Translations under genes and position numbers: made by a program
The notes under the pieces: model-generated
Told to the model about the DNA's origin: nothing
Seen by the model: only the letters and a program-made list of their open reading frames with translations
The model's database searches: none
DNA from: Halalkalibacterium ligniniphilum
GTDB lineage: Bacteria; Bacillota; Bacilli; Bacillales; Bacillaceae_D
Length of the DNA stretch: 41,416 nucleotides
Reading direction: 5' to 3'
Assembly (NCBI RefSeq): GCF_000334155.1
Contig: NZ_ANNK01000132.1
Location: 1 to 41,416 of the forward strand
Part shown: in pieces, positions 6,592 through 14,011 of the stretch
Position numbering within the stretch: position 1 is the first letter of the stretch
How the letters are laid out: every line of letters begins with the position of its first letter

Positions 6592-7817
6592 TATGTTTCG
6601 CTCCCTTCTAATTGTTCATACACTTGAAGAGAACGTTGTTCTACTTCAAGCTCATTGGGTTGATGGAGACGGGTCGCCAAACCTTTTTGTGTCTCTTTCA
6701 ACCCTTTATAATGTTCTAGATTCATATGCATTTCTGTTTTTCCATAGAGAATAGGGTGTTTAGCGATACATTCGTATTCGTCATATACTTCTATATGATG
6801 ATCGAGTGTTTCTTTTATTTTCACTGATTTCCCTACAAACCGGTACGGAACAGAATAACGTTTACCTCTGTATGAGATAAAGGAATCTCGACTCACTTCT
6901 CGTATTTCCCACTTAGCTATCGGGAAGACAGGCTTCAAATTACTTGTTTTTAAATATTTCGTTTCGAGATTAAAGCGTTTAAGTGGCGATTCATTCGTTG
7001 TGGCATTAGGCTTTAAGTTCGCTGTCTTATCCAGCCATTTCCTTACGTTTTCATTAAGTGCTTGAATGGTCGGCTCATGCTTACGCTGCATAAAATTCTT
7101 CTTTAAATATCCAACGACATTTTCTACTTTTCCTTTTGTTTGAGGGCGATGTGGTTTACATGCCTTCGGCACAATCCCATAATAAGCTAAGAAGTCTTCA
7201 AACTTTTGATTAAACCGAATTTCAATGGGGGAGTGCTTGATAACCGCAGTTTTCATATTGTCATAAAGAATTTGTTCAGGAACTCCATTAAAATAAGCAA
7301 AGGCATTCATATGACATTTCATTAATGTTTCTAAATCCATGCTTGTTGTAAATTCTACATACTTCATACGAGAATAACCAAGTACCATGACAAAGGCATA
7401 AACCTCTTTCTCCAACCCATCCACTAAATATTTACCCACATACCCCCAATCCATCTGAGCTTGTTTTCCAGGAGGTGTTTCAAACCGCAAGGTTGCCTGC
7501 TTCTTAGGATTAACACGATGTGGTTTTACAAACTCTCTTAATATCGTTAATTTCCCTTGGTAACCTAATGATTGAATTTCATCAAATAATACTTCGCAAT
7601 TGGTTGTCCCTTCTTTTATTCTTTCAAAGATGTATGACTTATAGGGATCTAATTTACTTGTTCGTCCTTCTCCAGGTTTCTTTTCAGGCAATGTATCGAG
7701 CTTTATATATTTTCGTATTGTTTTTGGATCAAAGCCTGTCTCCTCTGAAATCGCCTTGATTGTCCATCCTTTCTGATACAGTTCTCTAATCATGAAAAAT
7801 TCCCCAATCTTGACCAT
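6591..7817 (-). CDS. istA: IS21-family transposase IstA
   Basis: 408 residues. The N-terminal helix-turn-helix (MIRELYQKGWTIKAISEETG, then TIRKYIKL) is followed by an RNase-H-fold DDE integrase core. The likely catalytic residues are in QAQMDWGYVG (Asp), ILYDNMKTAV (Asp) and KGKVENVVGYLKK (Glu). The C-terminal beta domain contains SYRGKRYSVPYRFVG. No disruption is seen, so the element may still be active. Confidence 0.95.
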   Translation of the reverse strand: MVKIGEFFMIRELYQKGWTIKAISEETGFDPKTIRKYIKLDTLPEKKPGEGRTSKLDPYKSYIFERIKEGTTNCEVLFDEIQSLGYQGKLTILREFVKPHRVNPKKQATLRFETPPGKQAQMDWGYVGKYLVDGLEKEVYAFVMVLGYSRMKYVEFTTSMDLETLMKCHMNAFAYFNGVPEQILYDNMKTAVIKHSPIEIRFNQKFEDFLAYYGIVPKACKPHRPQTKGKVENVVGYLKKNFMQRKHEPTIQALNENVRKWLDKTANLKPNATTNESPLKRFNLETKYLKTSNLKPVFPIAKWEIREVSRDSFISYRGKRYSVPYRFVGKSVKIKETLDHHIEVYDEYECIAKHPILYGKTEMHMNLEHYKGLKETQKGLATRLHQPNELEVEQRSLQVYEQLEGSET

Positions 7818-8121
7818 AGTTTCGCCACTCCGTTAGTGTTTTGTTTTGAAACTATTGTCCGTTATTTTAGGGGAATTTGAAACCGTTGTTATTAGGGATT
7901 TTATCACCGATGCTTACACTCACATATTAGAATCTAAAATGTGTGGTCCTTTTATTTATTTTCTTCTTCAACTAAACACCCGTTCATTAAGAAAAGCGAC
8001 TCATATTCAATAATCGCGCCCTTTTCTGGAAGATCTCGTCTTAAAATCAATTAATTCTTCTTTCACTAACGCTATCCGATTATTGAATATCCTATTGAAC
8101 AGTATATTTGTATTGCGACAT

Positions 8122-8147
8122 AAAAAAGCCAACGATTTAACGTTGAC
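8122..8147 (-). terminator. Intrinsic terminator of the VOC gene
   Basis: On the minus strand GTCAACG, a six-base loop, CGTTGGC and TTTTTT form a good terminator just after the stop codon of the interrupted VOC gene. Confidence 0.7.
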
Positions 8148-8275
8148 TTCCCTCTGAATTTTTTCTGTTATTTTAATTTTTCTCCATTACAGCAAAATAA
8201 TTATCTTCATTATCTGCAAAGTTAAAGACTCTGCCAGTTGGCATATCAACAATTTCTCCGACTGTGATTTTTTTA

Positions 8276-8280
8276 TTTAA
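8276..8280. repeat. Target site duplication, left copy
   Basis: TTTAA directly outside the left terminal inverted repeat; the same five bases follow the right repeat. Five bases is the Tn3-family duplication length. Confidence 0.9.
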
Positions 8281-8318
8281 GGGGTCTTGCCGACAAAACG
8301 CGAATATTATACGCTAAG
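8281..8318 (+). repeat. Left 38-bp terminal inverted repeat (Tn3 type)
   Basis: Begins GGGGTCTTGCCGACAAAACG and ends ATTATACGCTAAG. It differs from the reverse complement of the right copy at three positions (T/C at position 7 and GA/AG near position 22). Confidence 0.93.
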
Positions 8319-8336
8319 AAATAAAATTAGGGTTTT

Positions 8337-8780
8337 TTAAGGTTTTATTTTCTTTTGCATATAATTTATTAGCCAAAAAACCCCTGGAGTATATGCAAAA
8401 ATAAATAAGTTAAAAACAAGTTCTGGCTCAGACATAAAATTTATTTTATTTAGACCGAGTGTTATTCCCCAATACAAAATTATTCCTATAGCAAAAATAG
8501 AAACATGAATAATAAAAGATATAATGCTTTTATCTAAAGAAACTTTTTTTAAAATAAAATCAATTAGAATTGAGATCGGGATTCCTATAATAAAAATTAT
8601 TGGTAAAACATAAATAAATGAGTAAGCTAAAATCTTTTCCAAAGCACTAATTAAATTTGTTAAAGTACTTTTATTTGTAACTACTTCAGCGTCTTTAGAT
8701 TCAATTAAATAATATATGAATCCTGAATTTAGGGTGGTGAATAACCCAGCTATAAGTTTATACTTTAATTCTTTAATCAT
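8337..8780 (-). CDS. Four-TM membrane protein, transposon passenger
   Basis: 147 residues from ATG 8780, site AAAGGAAATTAATC. Predicted helices at about residues 9-27, 50-76, 84-108 and 122-140, with a lysine-rich C-terminus (MQKKIKP). I do not recognise the family. The gene ends 19 bases from the left inverted repeat and lies 71 bases downstream of the secreted-protein gene, separated by a hairpin, so it may be only partly co-transcribed. Its base composition is very AT-rich. A partner or immunity role for the secreted protein is speculation from position only. Confidence 0.7.
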   Translation of the reverse strand: MIKELKYKLIAGLFTTLNSGFIYYLIESKDAEVVTNKSTLTNLISALEKILAYSFIYVLPIIFIIGIPISILIDFILKKVSLDKSIISFIIHVSIFAIGIILYWGITLGLNKINFMSEPELVFNLFIFAYTPGVFWLINYMQKKIKP

Positions 8781-8815
8781 GATTAATTTCCTTTTCTAAA
8801 TAATATTAATAACAA

Positions 8816-8840
8816 AGGAGAACCAGTATTCGGCTCTCCT
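8816..8840 (-). terminator. Hairpin between the passenger genes
   Basis: On the minus strand AGGAGAGCC, seven bases, GGTTCTCCT and then TTGTTATT. A probable weak terminator or attenuator after the secreted-protein gene. Confidence 0.5.
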
Positions 8841-8851
8841 ACAAATATTAA

Positions 8852-10207
8852 TTACATACTAACCTCAAAGTATTTTTGAGGAGTACCAGGGGCTAGATAT
8901 GCAAAATCCATAGTGCTTCCAACAGCAAAGGTATATGCAGTTAAAGGTCTTAAATCAGTATATGCATTTCCAGCATATATTTCATGATTTGGTGCTTTAT
9001 CATGTGATCCCCTTAAGCTAAAAGTACCGTTTTTATATACTGTTCCCTCATAGTAATATGTGATGTTTGGGTAAGTTCGGTCAAAAGGAACACCTACATC
9101 ATGATTTACTCTCCACATCATTTTTGTACTTGACACTAAATCTTCGGTTACTTTAATTCCACTATTGCTTTCAGTATCTCGCATTAAAACATTACCGTCA
9201 GAGTCATAGAGTACACTTTCGCCTACTAAACGGTCAGCATATAAATCAGGATACCACCAATCGGCATAAACATCTACTCTAGTTCTATATTTGTTAGAAA
9301 AGGGATCAAATCCTCTATTATCCCCTTTTAATCTTGTTCCATATTCTCCAATAAGTGTTTCATGATATTGATTTGGATTATCCACTGACGCAAAAGGTAT
9401 AAAGGTTTGGTATCTGAATAGATATGCCGGAACTTCTGCTCCCACGTCTGGTATTCCTAAAGCTTGAATAGGCGCTTCGACAAATTCCTCTGGAACATCT
9501 ATCGATGCTAATTCTTCTTCTGAAATTTCTCCAACAGTTTCAACTACTTTTCCTACTGTCTTAACTTCATTAAATAAATATTCTTTATCTATTTTGGAAA
9601 AGTCTATATTATTCTTTTTTAATTGCTCTTTAATTTCTTTTTTTTGCTTATTTGATACCTCTTTAGAAGCTACAATCTCATACAAATGGTCTTGACCATT
9701 TTCCACTTTAAAATCAGTGTATTTTGTAATTGAAACTTTCTCTAATAACTTTCCATCCCGATAAATTTCATAGATACCGTCATCATCAGGAATCGGTTCC
9801 CATTCTAATGTTACATAATCTTTTCCAACCGTAGTTACAAGATCAGTTTCTTCGGAATATGTTGTATCTAAAACTTTATCTTGGTTTGTTTGCCTTTCCT
9901 TTTTAGTTTTAGCTCTGTATGATACAAGGTCTACAAGTTTTTCATTTTCATAGACACCTATTTTGTATGTATATGAGTAATCTGGTTCTAGATTTGCATC
10001 CACATAGTCTTTCTTACTTCCTTCCCAAATCTTCTTCCCATCTCTATAAACTTTGAAATAATTCCCCTTCATACTTTCCGTCACTAACTGAATTGAATCA
10101 TATCCTCTTTTTGACTTAACCTCTGTTAATTCTTTTGCCCCTACCTCTTGTTGGCCAACTAATAACAAACCTGCAGCAAATAAAAATGGCACTATAATTT
10201 TTTTCAT
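8852..10207 (-). CDS. Secreted FN3-like protein, DUF3238-like C-terminus, transposon passenger
   Basis: 451 residues from ATG 10207 with ACAGGAGGTAG upstream. A clear Sec signal peptide (MKKIIVPFLFAAGLLLVG, cleavage near EVGA/KE) is followed by two fibronectin-III-like modules at about residues 30-100 and 120-185 (for example VTLEWEPIPDDDGIYEIYRDG). A charged linker follows, then a C-terminal region from about 255 with GDNRGFDPFSNKYRTRVDV, which resembles DUF3238 proteins of Bacillus. It has no cysteines, LPXTG motif or membrane anchor, so it should be released or loosely wall-bound. Function is unknown. As the main cargo of a transposon it is likely to be horizontally spread. Confidence 0.82.
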   Translation of the reverse strand: MKKIIVPFLFAAGLLLVGQQEVGAKELTEVKSKRGYDSIQLVTESMKGNYFKVYRDGKKIWEGSKKDYVDANLEPDYSYTYKIGVYENEKLVDLVSYRAKTKKERQTNQDKVLDTTYSEETDLVTTVGKDYVTLEWEPIPDDDGIYEIYRDGKLLEKVSITKYTDFKVENGQDHLYEIVASKEVSNKQKKEIKEQLKKNNIDFSKIDKEYLFNEVKTVGKVVETVGEISEEELASIDVPEEFVEAPIQALGIPDVGAEVPAYLFRYQTFIPFASVDNPNQYHETLIGEYGTRLKGDNRGFDPFSNKYRTRVDVYADWWYPDLYADRLVGESVLYDSDGNVLMRDTESNSGIKVTEDLVSSTKMMWRVNHDVGVPFDRTYPNITYYYEGTVYKNGTFSLRGSHDKAPNHEIYAGNAYTDLRPLTAYTFAVGSTMDFAYLAPGTPQKYFEVSM

Positions 10208-10382
10208 GACTACCTCCTGTGTTCTATTTTGTCAATTTTTAGTATATTTTAATAGTTAATGGATAACAAGGGTAAAATCCCTAAATAAGTAAATATACCT
10301 AATTTAATATGAAAATTACCCATGTTATTCTATGAAGTTTTTTTAACATAATGAAAATAATTTTCCGAAATGAAGAAAACTG

Positions 10383-10751
10383 TTAATAGACAACAATTCT
10401 AGCGAAACATTACGTCGGCGAATCCAACGTGGATTAAATAAGGGTGAAGCCATGAATGCCTTGGCACGGGCTATTTTCTTCGGGAAATATGGGGAACTTA
10501 GAGAAAGAGCATTACAAGATCAGTTACAGCGTGCCAGCTCGTTAAATCTAATTATCAATGCCATCAGCATTTGGAATACCGTGTATTTGTCACAAGCAAT
10601 TGAACATTTGAAAACGATAGGAAAATATAAAGAGGAATTACTACCTCATATATCTCCTTTGGGATGGGAACACATTAACTTTTTGGGTGAATATTCATTT
10701 ATACCCGAGATTTTGAACTCGATACATTCCCTACGTCCACTTAGGATATAA
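10383..10751 (+). pseudogene. Tn3-family transposase, C-terminal fragment
   Basis: From about 10383 the frame reads SSETLRRRIQRGLNKGEA, then NALARAIFFGKYGELRERA, QDQLQRASSLNLIINAI, WNTVYLSQAIEHL and HISPLGWEHINFLGEYSF. This is the well-conserved end of Tn3-family TnpA proteins (DDE_Tnp_Tn3). An in-frame TGA precedes it at 10371-10373 and nothing similar lies upstream, so about 120 of roughly 980 residues remain. It ends 60 bases from the right inverted repeat, as in intact Tn3 elements. Confidence 0.92.
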
Positions 10752-10795
10752 AAAACCCTGATTTTTCTACTGAGCGTAGGAAAATCAGGGTTTTA
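10752..10795 (+). terminator. Strong terminator after the transposase fragment
   Basis: A long stem, AAACCCTGATTTT pairing with AAAATCAGGGTTT and extended by CTAC/GTAG, is followed by TTTTAT. It is A-rich on the other side and so could work in both directions. Confidence 0.8.
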
Positions 10796-10810
10796 TCTTC
10801 TAAAAAGTTC

Positions 10811-10848
10811 CTTAGCGTATAATATCTGCGTTTTGTCGGCAGGACCCC
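10811..10848 (-). repeat. Right 38-bp terminal inverted repeat (Tn3 type)
   Basis: Read on the minus strand it begins GGGGTCCTGCCGACAAAACG and ends ATTATACGCTAAG. It matches the left repeat at 35 of 38 positions. Confidence 0.93.
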
Positions 10849-10853
10849 TTTAA
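10849..10853. repeat. Target site duplication, right copy
   Basis: TTTAA, identical to 8276-8280. Confidence 0.9.
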
Positions 10854-11257
10854 TAAGTCACTGTATAATTGATCAAAATTCTCCGTGAAAAACATTAAAG
10901 AAGGAGTACCTAGATTTAACCCAGGAGACATTTTAGCAACGAATTCCTTATTATGAATAATGATACTAGTATCTGCGTCCTTTTTTGGAGTAATTTCAAT
11001 CCATCTCATTTCTGAACCATTTTTCTCTTAAGAAATAAGAGTAAAGCCTAATTTTTCTATCCAAAATTTATTGCCTCATCTTGGTTATTGACATACAGCA
11101 TAATTTGACCAACTTTGCTAAACATAGACCTTTCACTCCCTTATCAAGATTTTTAACTCCAAAATATAACTAACTTCACTAATCTATTTTCGTTATTTGG
11201 GTTACAAAATCCATTTCCAGTAAACCTGCATTTATTCTTCCTGATGGTTAGCTAAAG

Positions 11258-11533
11258 TTACTTAGTTTTAAGCAATTCTTCAATGTGATCTTTATTCTCT
11301 TTTTGTATATCTGAAGGTAATTGATCAAATATTTTTCGAATCATTTGCCTCTTAATCATAAGTAATTCAACCATCTCTTTCTTAGTGAACTTCTTCATGG
11401 TTTTATGTGTCGTCAAATAATCATCTTCATACCCTATAAACTCTTGCATGGTTCTTTTTAATTCTGAATATAGTCTAGAATGTCTTTTTAATATTTCATA
11501 CTCGCTAGTATCAATTTCAATTTTCTCATTCAT
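11258..11533 (-). CDS. Small charged helical protein, unknown
   Basis: 91 residues from ATG 11533 with GAGGTG six bases before; the GTG at 11542 is part of that site. The sequence is hydrophilic and helical with many Lys and Glu (FTKKEMVELLMIKRQMIRKIF), without membrane segments or motifs I recognise. It lies between the VOC pseudogene and the xkdX remnant, a prophage-derived stretch, so a phage origin is possible. Confidence 0.5.
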   Translation of the reverse strand: MNEKIEIDTSEYEILKRHSRLYSELKRTMQEFIGYEDDYLTTHKTMKKFTKKEMVELLMIKRQMIRKIFDQLPSDIQKENKDHIEELLKTK

Positions 11534-11587
11534 TATTATCACCTCTAAAGTGATTATAACTTAAGAATCCATACCTATCATAAATTA

Positions 11588-11719
11588 TTAGTCAGGGTAA
11601 ACTTCGCCAGTAATTTGTTCGTATTCTTCCACTGTAATCGCTCCTGCACCTACCGCATTATACACTTGTTCCTTTGTCCATAAATTATTATCATAAAATC
11701 GTTTAATCCTTGCAAACAT
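11588..11719 (-). CDS. xkdX: XkdX-family phage protein
   Basis: 43 residues starting at ATG 11719: MFARIKRFYDNNLWTKEQV, then NAVGAGAITVEEYEQITGE. The pattern of a basic/aromatic start, WTxEQVxxAVxxGxIT and a final EYEQITG is the hallmark of XkdX, a very small protein encoded between tail-fibre and haemolysin genes in PBSX-like phages. It overlaps the end of an upstream frame. Next on the same strand in a phage would be xepA/xhlA; xhlA is found only at 1-246. Confidence 0.85.
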   Translation of the reverse strand: MFARIKRFYDNNLWTKEQVYNAVGAGAITVEEYEQITGEVYPD

Positions 11720-11982
11720 TCTACATTCCCACTCGTATCATACGCACTCGCTACAACTGTGGCATCTTGAACGTTTATATCTAATAATTGACTCTCTAGC
11801 ATTAGCATACTGCCATTACGCTTAACGATATTTGTACTAGCTACTTCGTCAAAAATAGCACCAAATATATCGGTCATGTTGTCTCCGAATGTTAACCCAT
11901 TTTCTATGCGCTCGGATGCTTCTTGTTTTAGATTGAGATATGCGATCTCACGATCTTGTCTTGTGTCTTTTTGACGTGGCAA
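11650..11982 (-). pseudogene. Phage tail-protein remnant upstream of xkdX
   Basis: An open frame from about 11982 (TTG) reads LPRQKDTRQDREIAYLNLKQ, then ERIENGLTFGDNMTDIFGAIF and ATVVASAYDTSGNVE. It overlaps the start of xkdX in another frame, so the sensible protein probably ends near there. Two stop codons lie in frame shortly upstream (about 12007-12012). It looks like the C-terminal part of a tail or baseplate-associated gene that has lost its beginning. The exact family is not recognised. Confidence 0.4.
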
Positions 11983-12120
11983 GAAATGTTCTAACGCATT
12001 TTGGGTCTACTATGCATTAAAGAATGATAATACTTATTCCACATTATGTCTCATTAGTAGAATAACAACAGAGCTGCAACAGCACTTTTGTTAAATTCTA
12101 GCTCCCCGTTAGTGAAGTAA

Positions 12121-12579
12121 CTAAAAGTTATCTTCAGCTAATTGTTCTTCTGATATTACTTGAAATCCGTTTCTTTTAAGTAAAGCGGAGGTTACTCCAT
12201 TTCCAACTATTTTTTCACCTTTAAAATTACCATTGTAAATCATTGAACTACCACAAGATGGGCTACTCTCCTTGAGAACAACTGTTGTAGCATTTATTTT
12301 TATTGCTTTTTCTAATGTAGCATAAGCACCTTTAATATAAAGTTCGGTTACATCCTTACCTGACTTTTCAACAACTTTAGCTCTTCCATCCAGCACATCT
12401 TCTCCTTCTCCACCTACTATTTCAGCAGGTTCTCTTGGCGTAGAAAATCCACCAAGCAATTCGGGGCATATAGTTACCGCTTTATTCTCTTCTACTAATT
12501 TACTTATCTTATTATTTAAACTATGTGTACCGTTGTACCTTACTTCTAACCCTGCTAAACAAGAACTCACTAATATCAT
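12121..12579 (-). CDS. DUF523 family protein
   Basis: 152 residues from ATG 12579, the usual length for stand-alone DUF523 proteins. All family landmarks are present: the start ILVSSCLAGLEVRYNG (Cys7), CPELLGGFSTPREPAEI (Cys38), KESSPSCGSSMIYNG (Cys109) and GNGVTSALLKRNGF near the end. The three conserved cysteines suggest metal or Fe-S binding, and the biochemical function is not firmly known. It is a single gene between phage debris and an intergenic region, with no evident operon partner. Confidence 0.88.
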   Translation of the reverse strand: MILVSSCLAGLEVRYNGTHSLNNKISKLVEENKAVTICPELLGGFSTPREPAEIVGGEGEDVLDGRAKVVEKSGKDVTELYIKGAYATLEKAIKINATTVVLKESSPSCGSSMIYNGNFKGEKIVGNGVTSALLKRNGFQVISEEQLAEDNF

Positions 12580-13030
12580 AAACTACTCCTCCACATACTT
12601 TATGTTTTAATTAATCCCTTCTTGCACTAAGCAGCTCTGTTAATAGAATATCAAAAAAAGCTGCACCTTTTTAAATTCAACTTAGAAAAATACAAAAAGT
12701 AACAAAAGATTTTGACTAATTTTGTCGAAATTACTCCTAAATCATTCCTTTCATTATAAAATTAACTATATCTACATTACTAATGTAAGGAGGTTATGAA
12801 AATAGTAGGGGGCATGATAATAGCCATTAAAATGTACCAGCTCCGACATACTATAAAATAACAAAAAGTGTACCGAGATGACTGACTGTTTACACTGCAA
12901 TCCATCTGGGAATAAAACATATAAAACCTTAGTTTTGAGAATCAAAAATGTTATAAAAAATTGATTGAACTTTCAATAAGATCAGTCTTCTGCAAACGAT
13001 CCAGGTTAACTCTTGTATTACGCAGTAGAC
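12580..13030. other. 451-bp region without a clear gene
   Basis: The region is AT-rich. The only coding hint is a 21-codon ORF on the plus strand at 12796-12861 (ATG after AAGGAGGTT, residues MKIVGGMIIAIKMYQLRHT), which could be a remnant or chance. Short repeats of the form AAAATGTACC / AAAGTGTACC around 12835-12885 may be traces of IS ends. No RNA gene is recognised. Confidence 0.35.
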
Positions 13031-13475
13031 TGTGCAACAATTTTCTTCATTTTTAAGTGTATTTGGCAAGTAAAAAATGTACTAAATGGCAATTAAAAAT
13101 GCCAACCACTTGTCACGTCTAATTATTGATGTAATAAGGGTTCTTTATAACGAATACTATCTCCTTTAAAAACAAGTAAATGTGAATGATGAATCAACCA
13201 ATCAATGACAGCTTCAGTTAGAATCGGATCACCAAAGACATGATTCCATTGACCAAATTGAAGATTTGTCGTGATACAAGCTCTTATTTTTATAACACAT
13301 TGATATCACTTGGAATAATAATTCACCTCCTTCTTTATGCAAGGGGATGTATCCAAGCTCGTCTAACACTAGTAGATCGAGCTTTTCTAACTGCTTCATA
13401 AACTTTGGTAAAGTACCATTTTGATTAACCTCTATTAATTTGTTTACCAAGCCTGCCACTGTAAAGAATTTTACG
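13031..13475 (-). mobile_element. IS21-family remnant (istB 3' part and one end)
   Basis: This holds the C-terminal half of an IstB different from the intact copy at 5.8 kb, plus downstream sequence with repeated TTTTTAATTGCCA- and TACATTTTTTACTTGCCA-like blocks, as found at IS21 ends. A tip could be TGTGCAACA at 13031. istA and the istB N-terminus are missing. Confidence 0.65.
13123..13475 (-). pseudogene. istB fragment with frameshift
   Basis: The frame reads VKFFTVAGLVNKLIEVNQ, then LVLDELGYIPLHKEGGELLF (Walker B) and QVISMCYK, then shifts by one base to CITTNLQFGQWNHVFGDP and VFKGDSIRYKEPLLHQ-stop. Walker A and the N-terminal domain are absent. The 5' break joins directly to a truncated IS200 transposase gene. 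Confidence 0.75.
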
Positions 13476-13930
13476 CGACTGCCAAACCTATGTATGGCAT
13501 GTACGATTCCCGTGATTGTATTTCAGATTTGCATGTCTATCATGGATCATTAAAGAACTCTTCCCTTTTAAATATCCCATAAAATGTGACACTGCCAACT
13601 TACGTGGTATTTTGACTAGCATGTGAATGTGATCTGGCATAGCATGAGCTTCTAAAATTTCCACATCTTTCATTTCACACAACCTTCTAAGAATTGCTCC
13701 AATGTCCCTTCTTAATTTTCCGTATACAATTTTCCTTCTGTATTTTGGAATGAACACGATATGATACTTACAATTCCAACGTGTGTGTGATAAACTATTG
13801 TCACTCATGAGTATAGATCTCCTCTCGTTATTTGAAGTTGGTTTGACGGCCACCTTCATTATAGCGGTTGGAGATCTTTTCTGTTACAACTCTAGAAGTT
13901 TTATTTGCACACAGGCATAGCCTGTGGTTT
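13476..13930 (-). mobile_element. IS200/IS605-type remnant
   Basis: It contains a 3'-truncated tnpA and, upstream of it, a subterminal hairpin CACAGGC-ATA-GCCTGTG (13910-13926) of the left-end type used by Y1 transposases. The right end is lost at the junction with istB sequence. Confidence 0.75.
13488..13808 (-). pseudogene. tnpA: IS200 Y1 transposase TnpA, C-terminally truncated
   Basis: From ATG 13808 (site GAGGAGA) the protein reads MSDNSLSHTRWNCKYHIVFI, then PKYRRKIVYGK, the HUH metal motif AMPDHIHMLVKI, and HFMGYLKGKSSLMI, all typical. After NLKYNHGNR it diverges into foreign sequence and stops. The C-terminal helix with the catalytic tyrosine, normally about 20 residues further on, is missing, so it cannot cleave DNA. 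An in-frame extension to 13859 lacks a ribosome binding site. Confidence 0.85.
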
Positions 13931-13944
13931 AAAAAGACTAATAA

Positions 13945-13972
13945 AAAATGACCAAGTTTGCTAACACTTGGC
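13945..13972 (-). terminator. Terminator of the nitrilase operon
   Basis: On the minus strand CCAAGT, an eight-base loop, ACTTGG, then TCATTTTTTA, about 40 bases after the nitrilase stop codon. Confidence 0.7.
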
Positions 13973-14011
13973 CAATGCAACTACGCATGAAGAGCGGCTG
14001 GACTTTTACAA

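Larger units (their letters stand above)
5757..7954 (-). mobile_element. IS21-family insertion sequence, both genes intact
   Basis: istA and istB are complete and overlap as TAATG. A perfect 14-bp inverted repeat, TAAAAGGACCACAC, lies at 5757-5770 and, reversed, at 7941-7954. Inside it are repeats of the IS21 type: CAACGG-N4-AAATTCCC-like blocks at 5777-5794 and 5801-5818 on the istB side and inverted at 7871-7888 on the istA side, the usual multiple transposase binding sites. No obvious 4-8 bp target duplication is visible next to the 14-bp repeats, so the exact tips remain uncertain. Confidence 0.85.
8281..10848. mobile_element. Non-autonomous Tn3-family transposon with two passenger genes
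   Basis: A 2568-bp unit bounded by 38-bp inverted repeats that start GGGG and end ACGCTAAG, the Tn3-family terminal pattern, and flanked by the 5-bp duplication TTTAA. It retains only about 120 C-terminal codons of the transposase next to the right repeat, in the normal Tn3 orientation. No resolvase and no full transposase are present, so movement would need a transposase in trans. Two minus-strand genes of unknown function fill the rest. It interrupts a VOC-family gene. Confidence 0.92.
8173..11125 (-). pseudogene. VOC-family (glyoxalase-fold) protein, split by transposon
   Basis: The gene starts at ATG 11125 (MFSKVGQIMLYVNNQDEAI) and continues on the far side of the transposon with ITVGEIVDMPTGRVFNFADN, ending at 8173-8175. 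Removing 8281-10848 and one TTTAA copy restores the frame across the insertion: FDQLYSDLLNKK, then ITVGEIVDM. Apart from the insertion there is one base missing near 11067 (before WIEKLGFTLIS) and a TAA after LIS, so the gene carries three lesions. Family role: small metal-binding dioxygenase, lyase or resistance proteins; the specific substrate is unknown. Confidence 0.8.

Noticed and set aside
12830-13100. CRISPR-like short repeats (AAATGTAC and similar)
   Set aside because: Spacing and sequence are irregular, and the repeats fit IS21 end structures; no regular spacer array and no cas genes.
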